This document shows positions 16,299 through 23,809 of a stretch of DNA of 64,000 nt, piece by piece (within the stretch, counting starts at the first letter, position 1; the number at the start of each line of letters is the position of its first letter). The position numbers were made by a program, and so were the translations under genes. The DNA comes from Streptomyces sp. P9-A2 (lineage in GTDB: Bacteria; Actinomycetota; Actinomycetes; Streptomycetales; Streptomycetaceae). The stretch lies in the NCBI RefSeq assembly GCF_036634175.1, contig NZ_JAZIFX010000001.1:3782001-3846000 (forward strand), written 5' to 3'. The notes beneath the pieces are model-generated. The model had not been told where the DNA came from and searched no databases. It worked only from the letters and a program-made list of their open reading frames with translations.

Positions 16299-17968
16299 AG
16301 TCCGTACCTCCTCAGCCACCGAGTCGCCTGAGCGTCGGCCGCTTCCGCCTTCGCGTGCAGGGCAGTGGTCTCCTCGGTCAGTCTCGCCAGCCGATCCCAG
16401 GTCTCGGCGGTACCGGCCACACGGGCGGCCGAGGCCGAGCCGGGCGGCCTGACATACAGCGAGGGATCCAGACTGTGACCGTGATCGGCTATGTCCGGCA
16501 CCGCCACCCCCCGGCTCAGGCCGGGGGTGCCCGGGAAAGGATGTCCGGCCGCCCTGGTCGTATGCCAGGACACGTACTCCCCCACCAACCGTGCGATGTC
16601 GTCATCGGTCAGGGCCCACTGGGTCCGGGTGAGCCGGTGCCCGAGGTCCTCACCCGCCACGAACAGCACCTCGGGATCCGTGGTCTCCCCGGAGCCGGCT
16701 GCTCGCAGGAACCAGATCTGCGTCTTGACGGCGGTGAGCGCGAAGAGCCCGGCAGGAAGCCCGATCACACACTCCACCGCCCCGGTTTCGACCAGCCCGG
16801 CCCGCACCGTCTCGGCAGCACCGGCGTTGAAGGAGGCCCCGGCCGGCAGCAGCACGGCAGCCCGGCCCTCCGGAGCAAGGCGCGAGACGATGTACTGCAG
16901 CCAGTCGAACTCGGTCCGTCGGGCAGTGCCGAAGGTCCAGTACGGGGGCGGCGCCACGTTCTCCAGACGTCGGCCGAAGGGCGGGTTGGTCAACAGCACG
17001 TCGAAGGCGCCGGGAGGATCGGCGAAGGGGTCGTGCGCCGGGGTGAACGGTCCTTCGCCGAGCCTTAGGGCCAAACCGTGGTGGACCCGCAGGTTCATTT
17101 CCGCCACCTGCCGTTCCAGGGGCTCGGGCACCCGGCCGCCGACCTGGGGCGGTGCGCTGCCGGCCTGCGTGGCGACCGCGTCCAGGTAGGCCACGAGCAG
17201 CTCTCCGGTACGGCCGTACGGATCGTGCACGCGCACCGCCCCGGGCCGTACGGCTGCCAGCGCCCCGGCCATGACCCGGCTCACGGAGGGCGGGGTGAAG
17301 AAAGCGCCGCCCTCGCGCGCCTGCGCGGCTCGCCACAGCACCAGTACGTGGTCGAACGCCGCGCGACCCTCCTGTACGGAGCCCACGGAGGTACGGCCGA
17401 GCGTGTCGGTGAGCGTGGCCAGTAGATGACGGGGAACCAATTTCTCCGAAAGGTCGTAGTCACGTACCGCCCCGCGGAAGCTGTCCACGGCCTTGGCCAG
17501 GCCTTTTCCGGGTTCCACGACCTGGTTCAGGACGAGGTACAGCAGCCACAGGAGATATCGGTCCAGCGGCATGGGCCCCCGCAGCCGGTCCGCTTCCGGT
17601 CCCGCGAGCCGCACGGCCGCCCGAAGCAGCCCGCCTGCCATGCCCCCGGTCAGGCCCGCGCGGAACCGGTCGCCGTAGGTCGTCCCCGCCGGCTCACCCG
17701 CACGCAGGGCGTTCACGGCAATGGTCCTTCCGGAGAGCCAGGCCAACAACTCGTCAGCGCGGAATCGCTCGCTCTCGGCGCCGACTGCTTCGCCGCCTCC
17801 GATGTCGACGGTCACAGGTCGGGGAAAGTCCGCGTGCCGACGCTCCCAGTTGGTGACGGCGGGGCGTTTGACTCCCGTGAGCCGCGCGATGTCGGGCCGG
17901 GAGACGAGCACCTCGGCGAACTCCGCTTCAGCACCCGTGCCGGGCCGTCGTGCGTCGAAGTCCGTCAC
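16295..17968 (-). CDS. N6-adenine DNA methyltransferase (HsdM-like) with N-terminal HTH
   Basis: 557 residues from GTG 17968, which has GGAGGA 8 nt upstream; ATG 17983, overlapping the stop of the preceding gene, is the alternative. N-terminus: a helix-turn-helix (VSRPDIARLTGVKRPAVTNW) unusual for HsdM. Then come a helical HsdM-like N domain and the methylase core with the SAM loop HDPYGRTGELLVAYLDA and catalytic NPPFGRR (about residue 330). It probably methylates adenine at a site chosen by the adjacent half-HsdS. Without a nuclease subunit it may be a solitary methylase, or protect against the Abi-like neighbour's activity. Confidence 0.88.
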   Translation of the reverse strand: MTDFDARRPGTGAEAEFAEVLVSRPDIARLTGVKRPAVTNWERRHADFPRPVTVDIGGGEAVGAESERFRADELLAWLSGRTIAVNALRAGEPAGTTYGDRFRAGLTGGMAGGLLRAAVRLAGPEADRLRGPMPLDRYLLWLLYLVLNQVVEPGKGLAKAVDSFRGAVRDYDLSEKLVPRHLLATLTDTLGRTSVGSVQEGRAAFDHVLVLWRAAQAREGGAFFTPPSVSRVMAGALAAVRPGAVRVHDPYGRTGELLVAYLDAVATQAGSAPPQVGGRVPEPLERQVAEMNLRVHHGLALRLGEGPFTPAHDPFADPPGAFDVLLTNPPFGRRLENVAPPPYWTFGTARRTEFDWLQYIVSRLAPEGRAAVLLPAGASFNAGAAETVRAGLVETGAVECVIGLPAGLFALTAVKTQIWFLRAAGSGETTDPEVLFVAGEDLGHRLTRTQWALTDDDIARLVGEYVSWHTTRAAGHPFPGTPGLSRGVAVPDIADHGHSLDPSLYVRPPGSASAARVAGTAETWDRLARLTEETTALHAKAEAADAQATRWLRRYGL

Positions 17969-17982
17969 AGCCGCTTCCTCCA

Positions 17983-18648
17983 TCAGAATCGCGGCGGTCT
18001 GGCGCCGTGCAGGACATCCGCCCGGCCGGCAAGCACGGCCGGGAACCGGTCCATGGCCTTTGACTCCTTGGCCAACTCCAGACTCAGGTACCCGAGCACT
18101 CGGTAGATGGTGGCATGGTCGGCGGAGAGGTGCCGGTGGTGAACCGGTTCGTGGTGCATGACCCGGTTGCGGAGCAGGACCAACGAGGTCAGTTCACGGT
18201 AGAGGCTGTCACGGCGTCCGCGGTAATGCGGAAACGCCGAGTGCAGAACGGGCACCCAGAAGCGCCGGTCATAGCCCGAACCATGGCTGAGCAGCGAGAC
18301 CCAGAAACCGAAGGACAGCTCCGCCACCACGTCGTCCGGCGTAATCCGACTCAGGCGCCGTCCGCAGGTGCGGCGAGCATCGTTCACGAGCTTGTGCCCA
18401 CGCTCGTTCAACGGCGCCACCATCCACCAGTCCGGTCTGCCGTGATACCGCGCGAGCGCGTTGTGCAGGGCATTGCGCAGCGCCAGTTCCAGGCAGTGCA
18501 AGGGGCCGAGCAGGGCGGCGGATGCCTCGATGTTCCACCAGTACAGGCGTTCGGCGGCCAGGGCGTCGCCGTGCACGGCGCGAATGTACCGTCGCAGTCG
18601 CGGTAAGGACAGGTCGCGCAGCATCCATTCGGGCAGGCGATTGGTCAT
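17983..18648 (-). CDS. Abi_2/HEPN-like abortive-infection family protein
   Basis: 221 residues from ATG 18648 (ggggggaaact upstream). Mostly helical with repeated Leu-His-Arg patterns. LRNRVMHHEP near residue 170 fits the HEPN ribonuclease motif R-x4-H, and the preceding FGFWVSLLSHGSGYDRRFW fits the Abi_2 (AbiD/AbiF) layout. HEPN proteins of this type cleave RNA and cause growth arrest on infection (family knowledge). First gene of a three-gene unit: its TGA overlaps or abuts the methylase start, and the methylase overlaps the HsdS-like gene. Its position suggests it acts together with the methylase. Confidence 0.72.
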   Translation of the reverse strand: MTNRLPEWMLRDLSLPRLRRYIRAVHGDALAAERLYWWNIEASAALLGPLHCLELALRNALHNALARYHGRPDWWMVAPLNERGHKLVNDARRTCGRRLSRITPDDVVAELSFGFWVSLLSHGSGYDRRFWVPVLHSAFPHYRGRRDSLYRELTSLVLLRNRVMHHEPVHHRHLSADHATIYRVLGYLSLELAKESKAMDRFPAVLAGRADVLHGARPPRF

Positions 18649-18746
18649 AGTTTCCCCCCAGCGCCTCATTGTGTGCGCTGTGCTAGTGTGGCCGGTGAAC
18701 GTTCTGGGCCCGCCTCTGCACTGCAAGCCACCCAGAACACAGCATC

Positions 18747-18785
18747 CGGAGCCCCGGTCGCAGAAGTAGTGCGACCGGGGCTCCG
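18747..18785. terminator. 16-bp perfect hairpin, bidirectional terminator
   Basis: cggagccccggtcgca (18747-18762) pairs perfectly with tgcgaccggggctccg (18770-18785) over a 7-nt loop. It sits in the 339-bp gap between the Abi-like gene and the nitrobindin gene, both leftward, upstream of the first. No other gene was found in this gap (18649-18987). Confidence 0.75.
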
Positions 18786-18987
18786 CGCGTTCGCGAAGTC
18801 CCGCGACTCGCTCCACGGAGACATCGACACTGTAGCCACACCCCGTCCCCCACTACAAACGCATTGCTGTGCGGCGCTTTTTGTTAACCCTCATCAGGCG
18901 GGCATCGCTCCATCGGAACACCACGCACCACACCCCCCGGACCACGGCGGTCACGGGGGATGTGAAGGGCTCGGTAAGGAGCGGGGC

Positions 18988-19563
18988 TCACTTGAAGAAG
19001 GCGATCCCGTCGTCCGGCATGTCGTCGGGCAGGGCCTTGGCCCAGCGCTCGACGTCCTCGGGGGTGACGACCTTCTTCAGGTGCGCCGACATGTAGGGGC
19101 GCAGCTCGACCTCGGGGGTCTGCTTCTCGCCGACCCACATCAGGTCGCTCTTGACGTAGCCGTACAGCCGCTTGCCGCCGCTGTAGGGCCGGGCGGCCGC
19201 GGTGCGCGCGACGGCGTCCGTCACCAGGTCGATCTGCGGCTTCTGGTCGGCCAGCTCGCCGTACCAGATCTCGATGACGCCGTCGTCGCGGATCATCGTG
19301 ACCTCGACCTTGCGGTCGGAGTCGATCCGCCAGAAGCCGTGCTCGGACTCGAGCGGCCGTACCTTGCCGCCGTTCTCGTCGAGCACCCAGCTGCGGGAGG
19401 CGTATTCCAGGAAGTCCCGGCCGTCGTGAGTGAAGGAGACCTCCTGCCCGAAGTTGCACTTCTCGGAGCCGGGGAAGTCGTGCACGCCTGCGCCCGCCCA
19501 GTCGCCGAGCAGGAAGGCGAGCGGTACGAGGCCCTTGTGGAGGTCGGACGGGATCTCGATCAT
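18988..19563 (-). CDS. nitrobindin-like heme-binding beta-barrel (FABP-like/THAP4 family)
   Basis: 191 residues. Family features: LHKGLVPLAFLLGDWAGAGV at the start, the strand FGQEVSFTHDGRDFLEYASR, then ESEHGFWRID, and a C-terminal extension typical of the actinobacterial form. Members fold as a 10-strand barrel that can bind ferric heme and handle NO or peroxynitrite; the heme-ligand His cannot be confirmed by eye. ATG with AGGAAC 8 nt upstream. It follows a 32-residue membrane peptide gene by 32 bp in the same direction, probably one transcript. Confidence 0.85.
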   Translation of the reverse strand: MIEIPSDLHKGLVPLAFLLGDWAGAGVHDFPGSEKCNFGQEVSFTHDGRDFLEYASRSWVLDENGGKVRPLESEHGFWRIDSDRKVEVTMIRDDGVIEIWYGELADQKPQIDLVTDAVARTAAARPYSGGKRLYGYVKSDLMWVGEKQTPEVELRPYMSAHLKKVVTPEDVERWAKALPDDMPDDGIAFFK

Positions 19564-19595
19564 CAGTGACAGTTCCTGGACGTGGTCGGGCAGGG

Positions 19596-19694
19596 TCAGC
19601 GCTGGCCCTGGTACAGCTTCTTCACGGCCAGCCCGGTGAAGGCGAGAACGCCGACGGCGACCAGGACCAGCAGGGCTTCGTAGAAGAGAACCAC
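19596..19694 (-). CDS. 32-residue single-pass membrane peptide
   Basis: GTG 19694 with a perfect aaggag 6 nt upstream; stop at 19596. The peptide has one transmembrane helix (YEALLVLVAVGVLAFTGLAV) and a short basic tail (KKLYQGQR), so an N-out/C-in anchor. The strong ribosome site and codon use argue for real translation. It precedes the nitrobindin-like gene, and the two may function together at the membrane. Unknown family. Confidence 0.7.
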   Translation of the reverse strand: MVLFYEALLVLVAVGVLAFTGLAVKKLYQGQR

Positions 19695-19914
19695 GGGATG
19701 CTCCTTGAGCGGGGATGCGGTGCATTACGTGTGCACAGGGCGGCCCCCAGCTTACGCGGCCGGGCCCCGGCCCCGGCCTGCACCCATCCGGTGGCGGGGA
19801 TGGCGGTGGGGATGGAGGTGGGGCCGGTGGTCCGGGTGGAGACCGGGACCGGTGGCCGGCCCGGCGACGGGCTCTCAGGTACGGGCTCTCAGGTACGGGC
19901 AGGACGGTGGTGAC

Positions 19915-19920
19915 TACGAT
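19915..19920 (+). promoter_or_regulatory. -10 element of a leaderless transcript (DsrE gene)
   Basis: tacgat followed by 6 nt and the ATG at 19927, with no Shine-Dalgarno sequence. This is the typical Streptomyces leaderless layout. Confidence 0.55.
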
Positions 19921-19926
19921 CCGGGT

Positions 19927-20289
19927 ATGGCGAAGAAGCTCGTGATCAAGGTGACCGCCGGGGCCGACGCCCCGGAACGCTGCTCGCAGGCCTTCACGGT
20001 GGCGGCGGTGGCCGTGGCCAGCGGGGTGGATGTCTCGCTGTGGCTCACCGGGGAGTCGGCGTGGTTCGCGCTGCCGGGCAAGGCCGCGGAGTTCGAGCTG
20101 CCGCACGCGGCGCCGCTGCCGGACCTGCTGGACTCGATCGTCGCGGGGGGCCGTCTCACCCTGTGCACCCAGTGCGCGGCGCGCCGGGACATCACGGAGA
20201 AGGACGTCATCGAGGGCGTACGCATCGCGGGCGCGCAGGTCTTCGTGCAGGAGGCACTGGCGGACGACACGCAGGCGCTCGTCTACTGA
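19927..20289 (+). CDS. DsrE-family sulfur-carrier-like protein
   Basis: 120 residues. DsrE/DsrF fold with KKLVIKVTAGADAPERCSQA, the hydrophobic VAAVAVASGVDVSLWLTG segment, and a conserved Cys motif TLCTQCAARRDI where family members carry a reactive sulfur. Proximity to the sulfurtransferase and DUF1416 genes at 21-22 kb supports a role in sulfur handling. Leaderless start. Its 3' end overlaps the convergent VOC pseudogene by 7 bp. Confidence 0.8.
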   Translation: MAKKLVIKVTAGADAPERCSQAFTVAAVAVASGVDVSLWLTGESAWFALPGKAAEFELPHAAPLPDLLDSIVAGGRLTLCTQCAARRDITEKDVIEGVRIAGAQVFVQEALADDTQALVY

Positions 20290-20668
20290 GCGACCCGCGT
20301 CCACAGGCAGAAGGGATGTCCCGAGGGATCGAGCAGTACGCGTACGTCGTCCTGGGGCTGCTGCTCGGCGAGCCGGGCACCCTCGGCCACGGCCCGCGCG
20401 GTCTCCGCCGTCAGGTCGTCGACCTCGATGTCGAGGTGCAGCATCATCTGCTGGTCGCCCGGGTTCCTGGTCGGCCGGACGGGCGGTACGTACTCGGGTT
20501 CCGTCTCGAAGGCCGGCGACGTCCCCTCCGTGCCGGGCGGGGGCAGATGAGTATCCAGTGCTGTTCCTCGGCGCGTACCTCGTAGCCCAGCAGCCGCGGG
20601 TAGAAGCCGGCGAGTTCGTGGGCGTCGTGCGCGTCGAGCACGACGGTGGACAGCTTCGTCGGGGACAT
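20283..20668 (-). pseudogene. VOC/glyoxalase-like protein gene with a frameshift
   Basis: The first frame (from ATG 20668) reads VVLDAHDAHELAGFYPRLLG then EEQHWILI, the start of a vicinal-oxygen-chelate protein. A second frame reads QQMMLHLDIEVDD and LLDPSGHPFCLW, its C-terminal half. The frames join if one base is added in the C-run at about 20545-20555. This resembles the broken GNAT at 2615: a single missing base in a GC homopolymer, so sequencing error is possible. An intact product would be about 128 residues, normal for the family. Confidence 0.75.
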
Positions 20669-20678
20669 GGCCGTCTTT

Positions 20679-20939
20679 CTAGCGCGGCCGTTTCTTCCCG
20701 TCCAGCTCGTCCCACCACGCGTCGGACTCGGCGTCGCCCGAGGGATCGTCCCACCAGCGGTCGTCGGGGCCTCGCCGGTTGGCGACCATGGCGGCGAACG
20801 GCGGGATGATCATGGCCACCACGCACATGCCCACGGCCACCGGGACCGACCAGAGCCGCACGACGGCGCAGGCCAGGACGAAGAGCACGATGCACGTGCC
20901 CATCATGACGAAGTAGGCATGCCGCCTGCGCGCGTACAT
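20679..20939 (-). CDS. DUF3099-type small membrane protein
   Basis: 86 residues with two transmembrane helices (YFVMMGTCIVLFVLACAVV and VAVGMCVVAMIIPPFAAMV) followed by an acidic, Trp-rich tail (DDRWWDDPSG, DAWWDEL). This layout is found in DUF3099 proteins of Streptomyces. Function unknown. GGAGG lies very close to ATG 20939, so an internal ATG may be the true start. Confidence 0.65.
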   Translation of the reverse strand: MYARRRHAYFVMMGTCIVLFVLACAVVRLWSVPVAVGMCVVAMIIPPFAAMVANRRGPDDRWWDDPSGDAESDAWWDELDGKKRPR

Positions 20940-20999
20940 ACCTCCAGCGTAGAACCGGAACCGCAGGCACGCAGGTACGCAGGCACGCGGACATGCCGG

Positions 21000-21059
21000 A
21001 GGGCCGCATCCCCGGTGCCGGTGCCGGTGGCCGGTGTCCGGCCCGGGGGATGCGGCCCT
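21000..21059 (-). terminator. hairpin terminator after the DUF1416 gene
   Basis: 14-bp perfect stem (agggccgcatcccc 21000-21013 with ggggatgcggccct 21046-21059) around a GC-rich loop containing ggtgcc repeats. Confidence 0.7.
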
Positions 21060-21070
21060 TCGAAGAGCCC

Positions 21071-21358
21071 TCAGACCGCGATGGCGACCTCGGCCAGACC
21101 ACCCTGCTGGGCGACGACCGTGCGGTCGGCGGTGCCGCCGGGCACCAGGGCGCGGACCGTCCAGGTGCCCTCCGCCGCGTAGAAGCGGAACTGCCCGGTC
21201 GCGGAGGTCGGAACCTCCGCGGTGAACTCTCCGGTCGAGTCCAGCAGACGGACGTAGCCCGTCACCGGCTCGCCGTCACGGGTCAGATGACCCTGGATGG
21301 TGGTCTCGCCGGGCTTGATCGTCGAGGCGTCCGGGCCGCCGGCCTTCGCACCGCACAT
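21071..21358 (-). CDS. DUF1416 protein
   Basis: 95 residues beginning MCGAKAGGPD with a beta-rich body (TTIQGHLTRDGEPVTGYVRL, GQFRFYAAEGTWTVRALVPG), matching DUF1416, an Ig-like domain family almost always found beside a thiosulfate sulfurtransferase in actinobacteria. It lies 66 bp downstream of that gene on the same strand. The Cys at position 2 may carry sulfur; this is inference. Confidence 0.85.
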   Translation of the reverse strand: MCGAKAGGPDASTIKPGETTIQGHLTRDGEPVTGYVRLLDSTGEFTAEVPTSATGQFRFYAAEGTWTVRALVPGGTADRTVVAQQGGLAEVAIAV

Positions 21359-21424
21359 GGCGTACTCCTGAGCTGGTCTAGTGGTCTGGTCGGGGTCGGT
21401 TCGGGTCGTGGTGCGGGCGAGGGC

Positions 21425-22270
21425 CTACTTGGCGGGGCCGAGCTCGATCGGCACGCCGACGAGGGAGCCGTACTCGGTCCAGGAGCCGTCGTAGTTCTTG
21501 ACGTTCTCCACGCCCAGCAGCTCGTGCAGCACGAACCAGGAGATCGCGGAGCGCTCACCGATGCGGCACAGCGCGATGGTGTCCTTGGACAGGTCGATCT
21601 CCTCGTCCTCGTAGAGCGCCTTGAGCTCGTCGTCGGACTTGAAGGTGCCGTCGTCGTTGGCGTTCTTGGACCACGGGATGTTGCGGGAGGTCGGCACGTG
21701 GCCGGGGCGCTGCGACTGCTCCTGCGGCAGGTGCGCCGGGGCGTTCAGCTTGCCGGAGAACTCGTCGGGCGAGCGCACGTCGACGATGTTCTGCGCGCCG
21801 ATGGCGTCCACGACCTCGTCGCGGAAGGCGCGGATGGACAGGTCCTGCGGCTTGGCCTTGTACTCGGTCTTCGCCCGCTGGGGCACCTCGTCGCCGGCAA
21901 CCAGTTCTCGGGCGTCCAGCTCCCACTTCTTGCGTCCGCCGTCGAGGAGCTTGACGTTCTCGTGGCCGTACAGCTTGAAGTACCAGTAAGCGTACGCGGC
22001 GAACCAGTTGTTGTTGCCGCCGTAGAGGATCACCGTGTGGTCGTTGGAGATGCCCTTCTCCGACAGGAGCTTCTCGAAGCCCTCCTGGTCGACGAAGTCA
22101 CGGCGGACCGGGTCCTGGAGGTCCTTGGTCCAGTCGATCCGGATGGCGTTCTTGATGTGGTTCTTCTCGTACGCGGTGGTGTCCTCGTCCACCTCGACGA
22201 TGGCGATGGTCGGGTCGTCCAGGTGTTCCTGGACCCAGTCGGCGTCGACCAGTACGTCGTGACGGCTCAT
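21425..22270 (-). CDS. cysA: thiosulfate sulfurtransferase (two-domain rhodanese)
   Basis: 281 residues with two rhodanese domains. The inactive N-terminal one includes VEVDEDTTAYEKNHIKNA and GGNNNWFAAYAYWYF. The catalytic C-terminal one has NIVDVRSPDEFSGK and the active-site loop ALCRIGERSA with the catalytic Cys. It transfers sulfane sulfur from thiosulfate to cyanide or thiol acceptors. The name cysA follows common actinobacterial annotation and is not the ABC transporter CysA. Strong ribosome site (ggaggagac). Preceded by a Cys-containing leader peptide, which suggests sulfur-dependent control. Confidence 0.92.
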   Translation of the reverse strand: MSRHDVLVDADWVQEHLDDPTIAIVEVDEDTTAYEKNHIKNAIRIDWTKDLQDPVRRDFVDQEGFEKLLSEKGISNDHTVILYGGNNNWFAAYAYWYFKLYGHENVKLLDGGRKKWELDARELVAGDEVPQRAKTEYKAKPQDLSIRAFRDEVVDAIGAQNIVDVRSPDEFSGKLNAPAHLPQEQSQRPGHVPTSRNIPWSKNANDDGTFKSDDELKALYEDEEIDLSKDTIALCRIGERSAISWFVLHELLGVENVKNYDGSWTEYGSLVGVPIELGPAK

Positions 22271-22399
22271 GCTTTTGTCTCCTCCGGGGCAGTTGCGGCG
22301 AGGCGTGCGGGTGTGCGGGTGCGCGGCGCTCCTGCGGGAGCGGGCGCACGGATGCCCCTCGGCGGGGCGAGGCGGGGATGCGGGCGGCGGGGCGCCCGC

Positions 22400-22507
22400 T
22401 CAGAAAGGTCGACAGAGCATGGCGGCGACGCGGCAGAGGTCCACTGCCCGCCGCTTCGTGAGATCCGCCTGTCCCCGCGCTCGGAGGACGCTCGTCTGAC
22501 ACTGCAT
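22400..22507 (-). CDS. putative leader peptide of the sulfurtransferase gene (Cys attenuator)
   Basis: 35 codons from ATG 22507; a GTG at codon 22 is a shorter alternative. The C-terminal half TKRRAVDLCRVAAMLCRPF fits the short actinobacterial leader peptides (R-R/H-x-V-D-L-x-R then one or two Cys near the stop) found ahead of sulfur-metabolism genes. Translating its Cys codons would sense Cys-tRNA and set downstream expression. The stop lies 130 nt before the sulfurtransferase ATG, space enough for alternative hairpins in the GC-rich leader. No good ribosome site for ATG 22507. Confidence 0.65.
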   Translation of the reverse strand: MQCQTSVLRARGQADLTKRRAVDLCRVAAMLCRPF

Positions 22508-22736
22508 GCCGTCGATCGTAAGGAGGGCAGGGCGGACATGTCACCGCCGTGTCGCATACTGAGACAAGATTGTCCGCATTATGGGATCATAGGAGGGGCG
22601 GACCCACTCCCGTCCACCCCGGACCCGACTGCGCCCGCCCTCACATCTGCTCTGCGGACGCCTCCGTCTCGCCTGTCGGACACCCTGGGTCCACCGAGGC
22701 CCCTCGGAGGGCGAAGTGGTCCTGCCGACCGTCTAC

Positions 22737-23477
22737 CTACCCGGCAAGCCGGACGTCGGAACCCCGCACGGTGATGTCGACGCCGGACTTCCCCGCCTCG
22801 ACCTTGTCGAGTTCGATCCCGCCGGGCAGGCCGTCGATCCGCTGCTCGAAGTCGGTGATCGCCCGCACCCGCGCCTCGGCCATCTCGACGCCGCCGAACG
22901 AGGGCAGCGCGTCCGCGTCGACCCGCACGGTGTCGCCGTCCACGACGGTCACGGAGCTGAGGACGGAGACCGGCTCGGGCAGCTTGGTGCCGAGCACGGT
23001 GGCCTCCACCGCGACCTCGATCTTCCCGTTGCCGCCGTCGGAGAGGCCGACGATGCTCGCGGTGACACCGGGGCCGACCTGGGTGGACTCGGACGTGGCG
23101 GTCTTGAGCAGCTCGTCGTAGGTCACGCTCGCGGTACCGGTCGCGTCGGCGGCGGTGGCGGAGCCGAAGTCGCCGGAGAACTCCACGCCCTTCATGTCGG
23201 CGCGCAGGTCCTCGATCCGGATGTTCTGCTTGCCGTCGCCGGCGCCGGCCTCGTACTCCTGGATTCCGATCCGCACCTCGTCGAGGGAGCCGCCGGCGAG
23301 CTGGGTGAGGAAGGGGAAACCGTTGATGGACACGTCGGGGGTGGCGCTGAGGTTCTCGCTCGACTTGAGCCGGTCGGCCACCTCGCCCTCCGCGAAGTTG
23401 ACCGCGAGGCGGTCCACGATCACGAAGATGCCGCCCAGGATCACGGCGATGATCAGCAGTATTCGCAATGCGCGCAT
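22737..23477 (-). CDS. DUF2993 exported/membrane-anchored protein
   Basis: 246 residues with an N-terminal signal or anchor helix (ALRILLIIAVILGGIFVIVD) and an extracytoplasmic domain of DUF2993 type: the early VADRLKSSENL, then VSINGFPFLTQLAGGSLDEV and later VGMAEARVRA-like helices. This family resembles LmeA-like, lipid-binding (TULIP-like) proteins of the actinobacterial envelope. ATG 23477 with ggtgggga upstream. Divergent orientation from nothing; isolated by the terminator at 23611. Confidence 0.78.
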   Translation of the reverse strand: MRALRILLIIAVILGGIFVIVDRLAVNFAEGEVADRLKSSENLSATPDVSINGFPFLTQLAGGSLDEVRIGIQEYEAGAGDGKQNIRIEDLRADMKGVEFSGDFGSATAADATGTASVTYDELLKTATSESTQVGPGVTASIVGLSDGGNGKIEVAVEATVLGTKLPEPVSVLSSVTVVDGDTVRVDADALPSFGGVEMAEARVRAITDFEQRIDGLPGGIELDKVEAGKSGVDITVRGSDVRLAG

Positions 23478-23610
23478 GCGGTTGGTTCCCCACCTAGGTG
23501 CGTTTCGACGACAGTCCCCGACGACCGGGCAGCCGTCCTGCGCGAGAGTAACCCGCACGGCAAGGAGAACCCCGGGATTGTTGATCAGCTGTGACAGGCG
23601 CCCGGAACGG

Positions 23611-23644
23611 GTCTCCCCCGCCGACGGTCGTCGGCGGGGGAGAC
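23611..23644. terminator. 14-bp perfect hairpin terminator
   Basis: gtctcccccgccga (23611-23624) pairs with tcggcgggggagac (23631-23644) over a 6-nt loop. It ends the leftward transcript from 23810. Confidence 0.8.
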
Positions 23645-23670
23645 GGGACAAGAGACAAGGGCAGAGGGCG

Positions 23671-23760
23671 GGAGCGGAGGGCGGGGCCGGGGCCGGGGCG
23701 GGAGCGGAGGGCGGGGCCGGGGCCGGGGCGGGGGCGGGAGCGGAGGGCGGGGCCGCTGGA
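23671..23760. repeat. 30-bp GC-rich tandem repeat
   Basis: Two perfect 30-bp copies (23671-23700 and 23701-23730; unit starts ggagcggagggcggggccgg) and a partial third copy to about 23756. Noncoding, with the G-rich strand on plus, so quadruplex formation is possible. Confidence 0.85.
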
Positions 23761-23809
23761 CGCGGCCGGGACATCGGGCGAGACGTCGGCCGGGACCTCG
23801 GCCGGGACG

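Noticed and set aside
15639..18648. Complete type I restriction-modification or BREX/Pgl system
   Set aside because: No HsdR, PglZ, BrxC or kinase gene in the neighbourhood.
18747..18785. Hairpin considered as part of a tRNA
   Set aside because: No D, anticodon or T arms and no CCA end; a simple 16-bp stem-loop.
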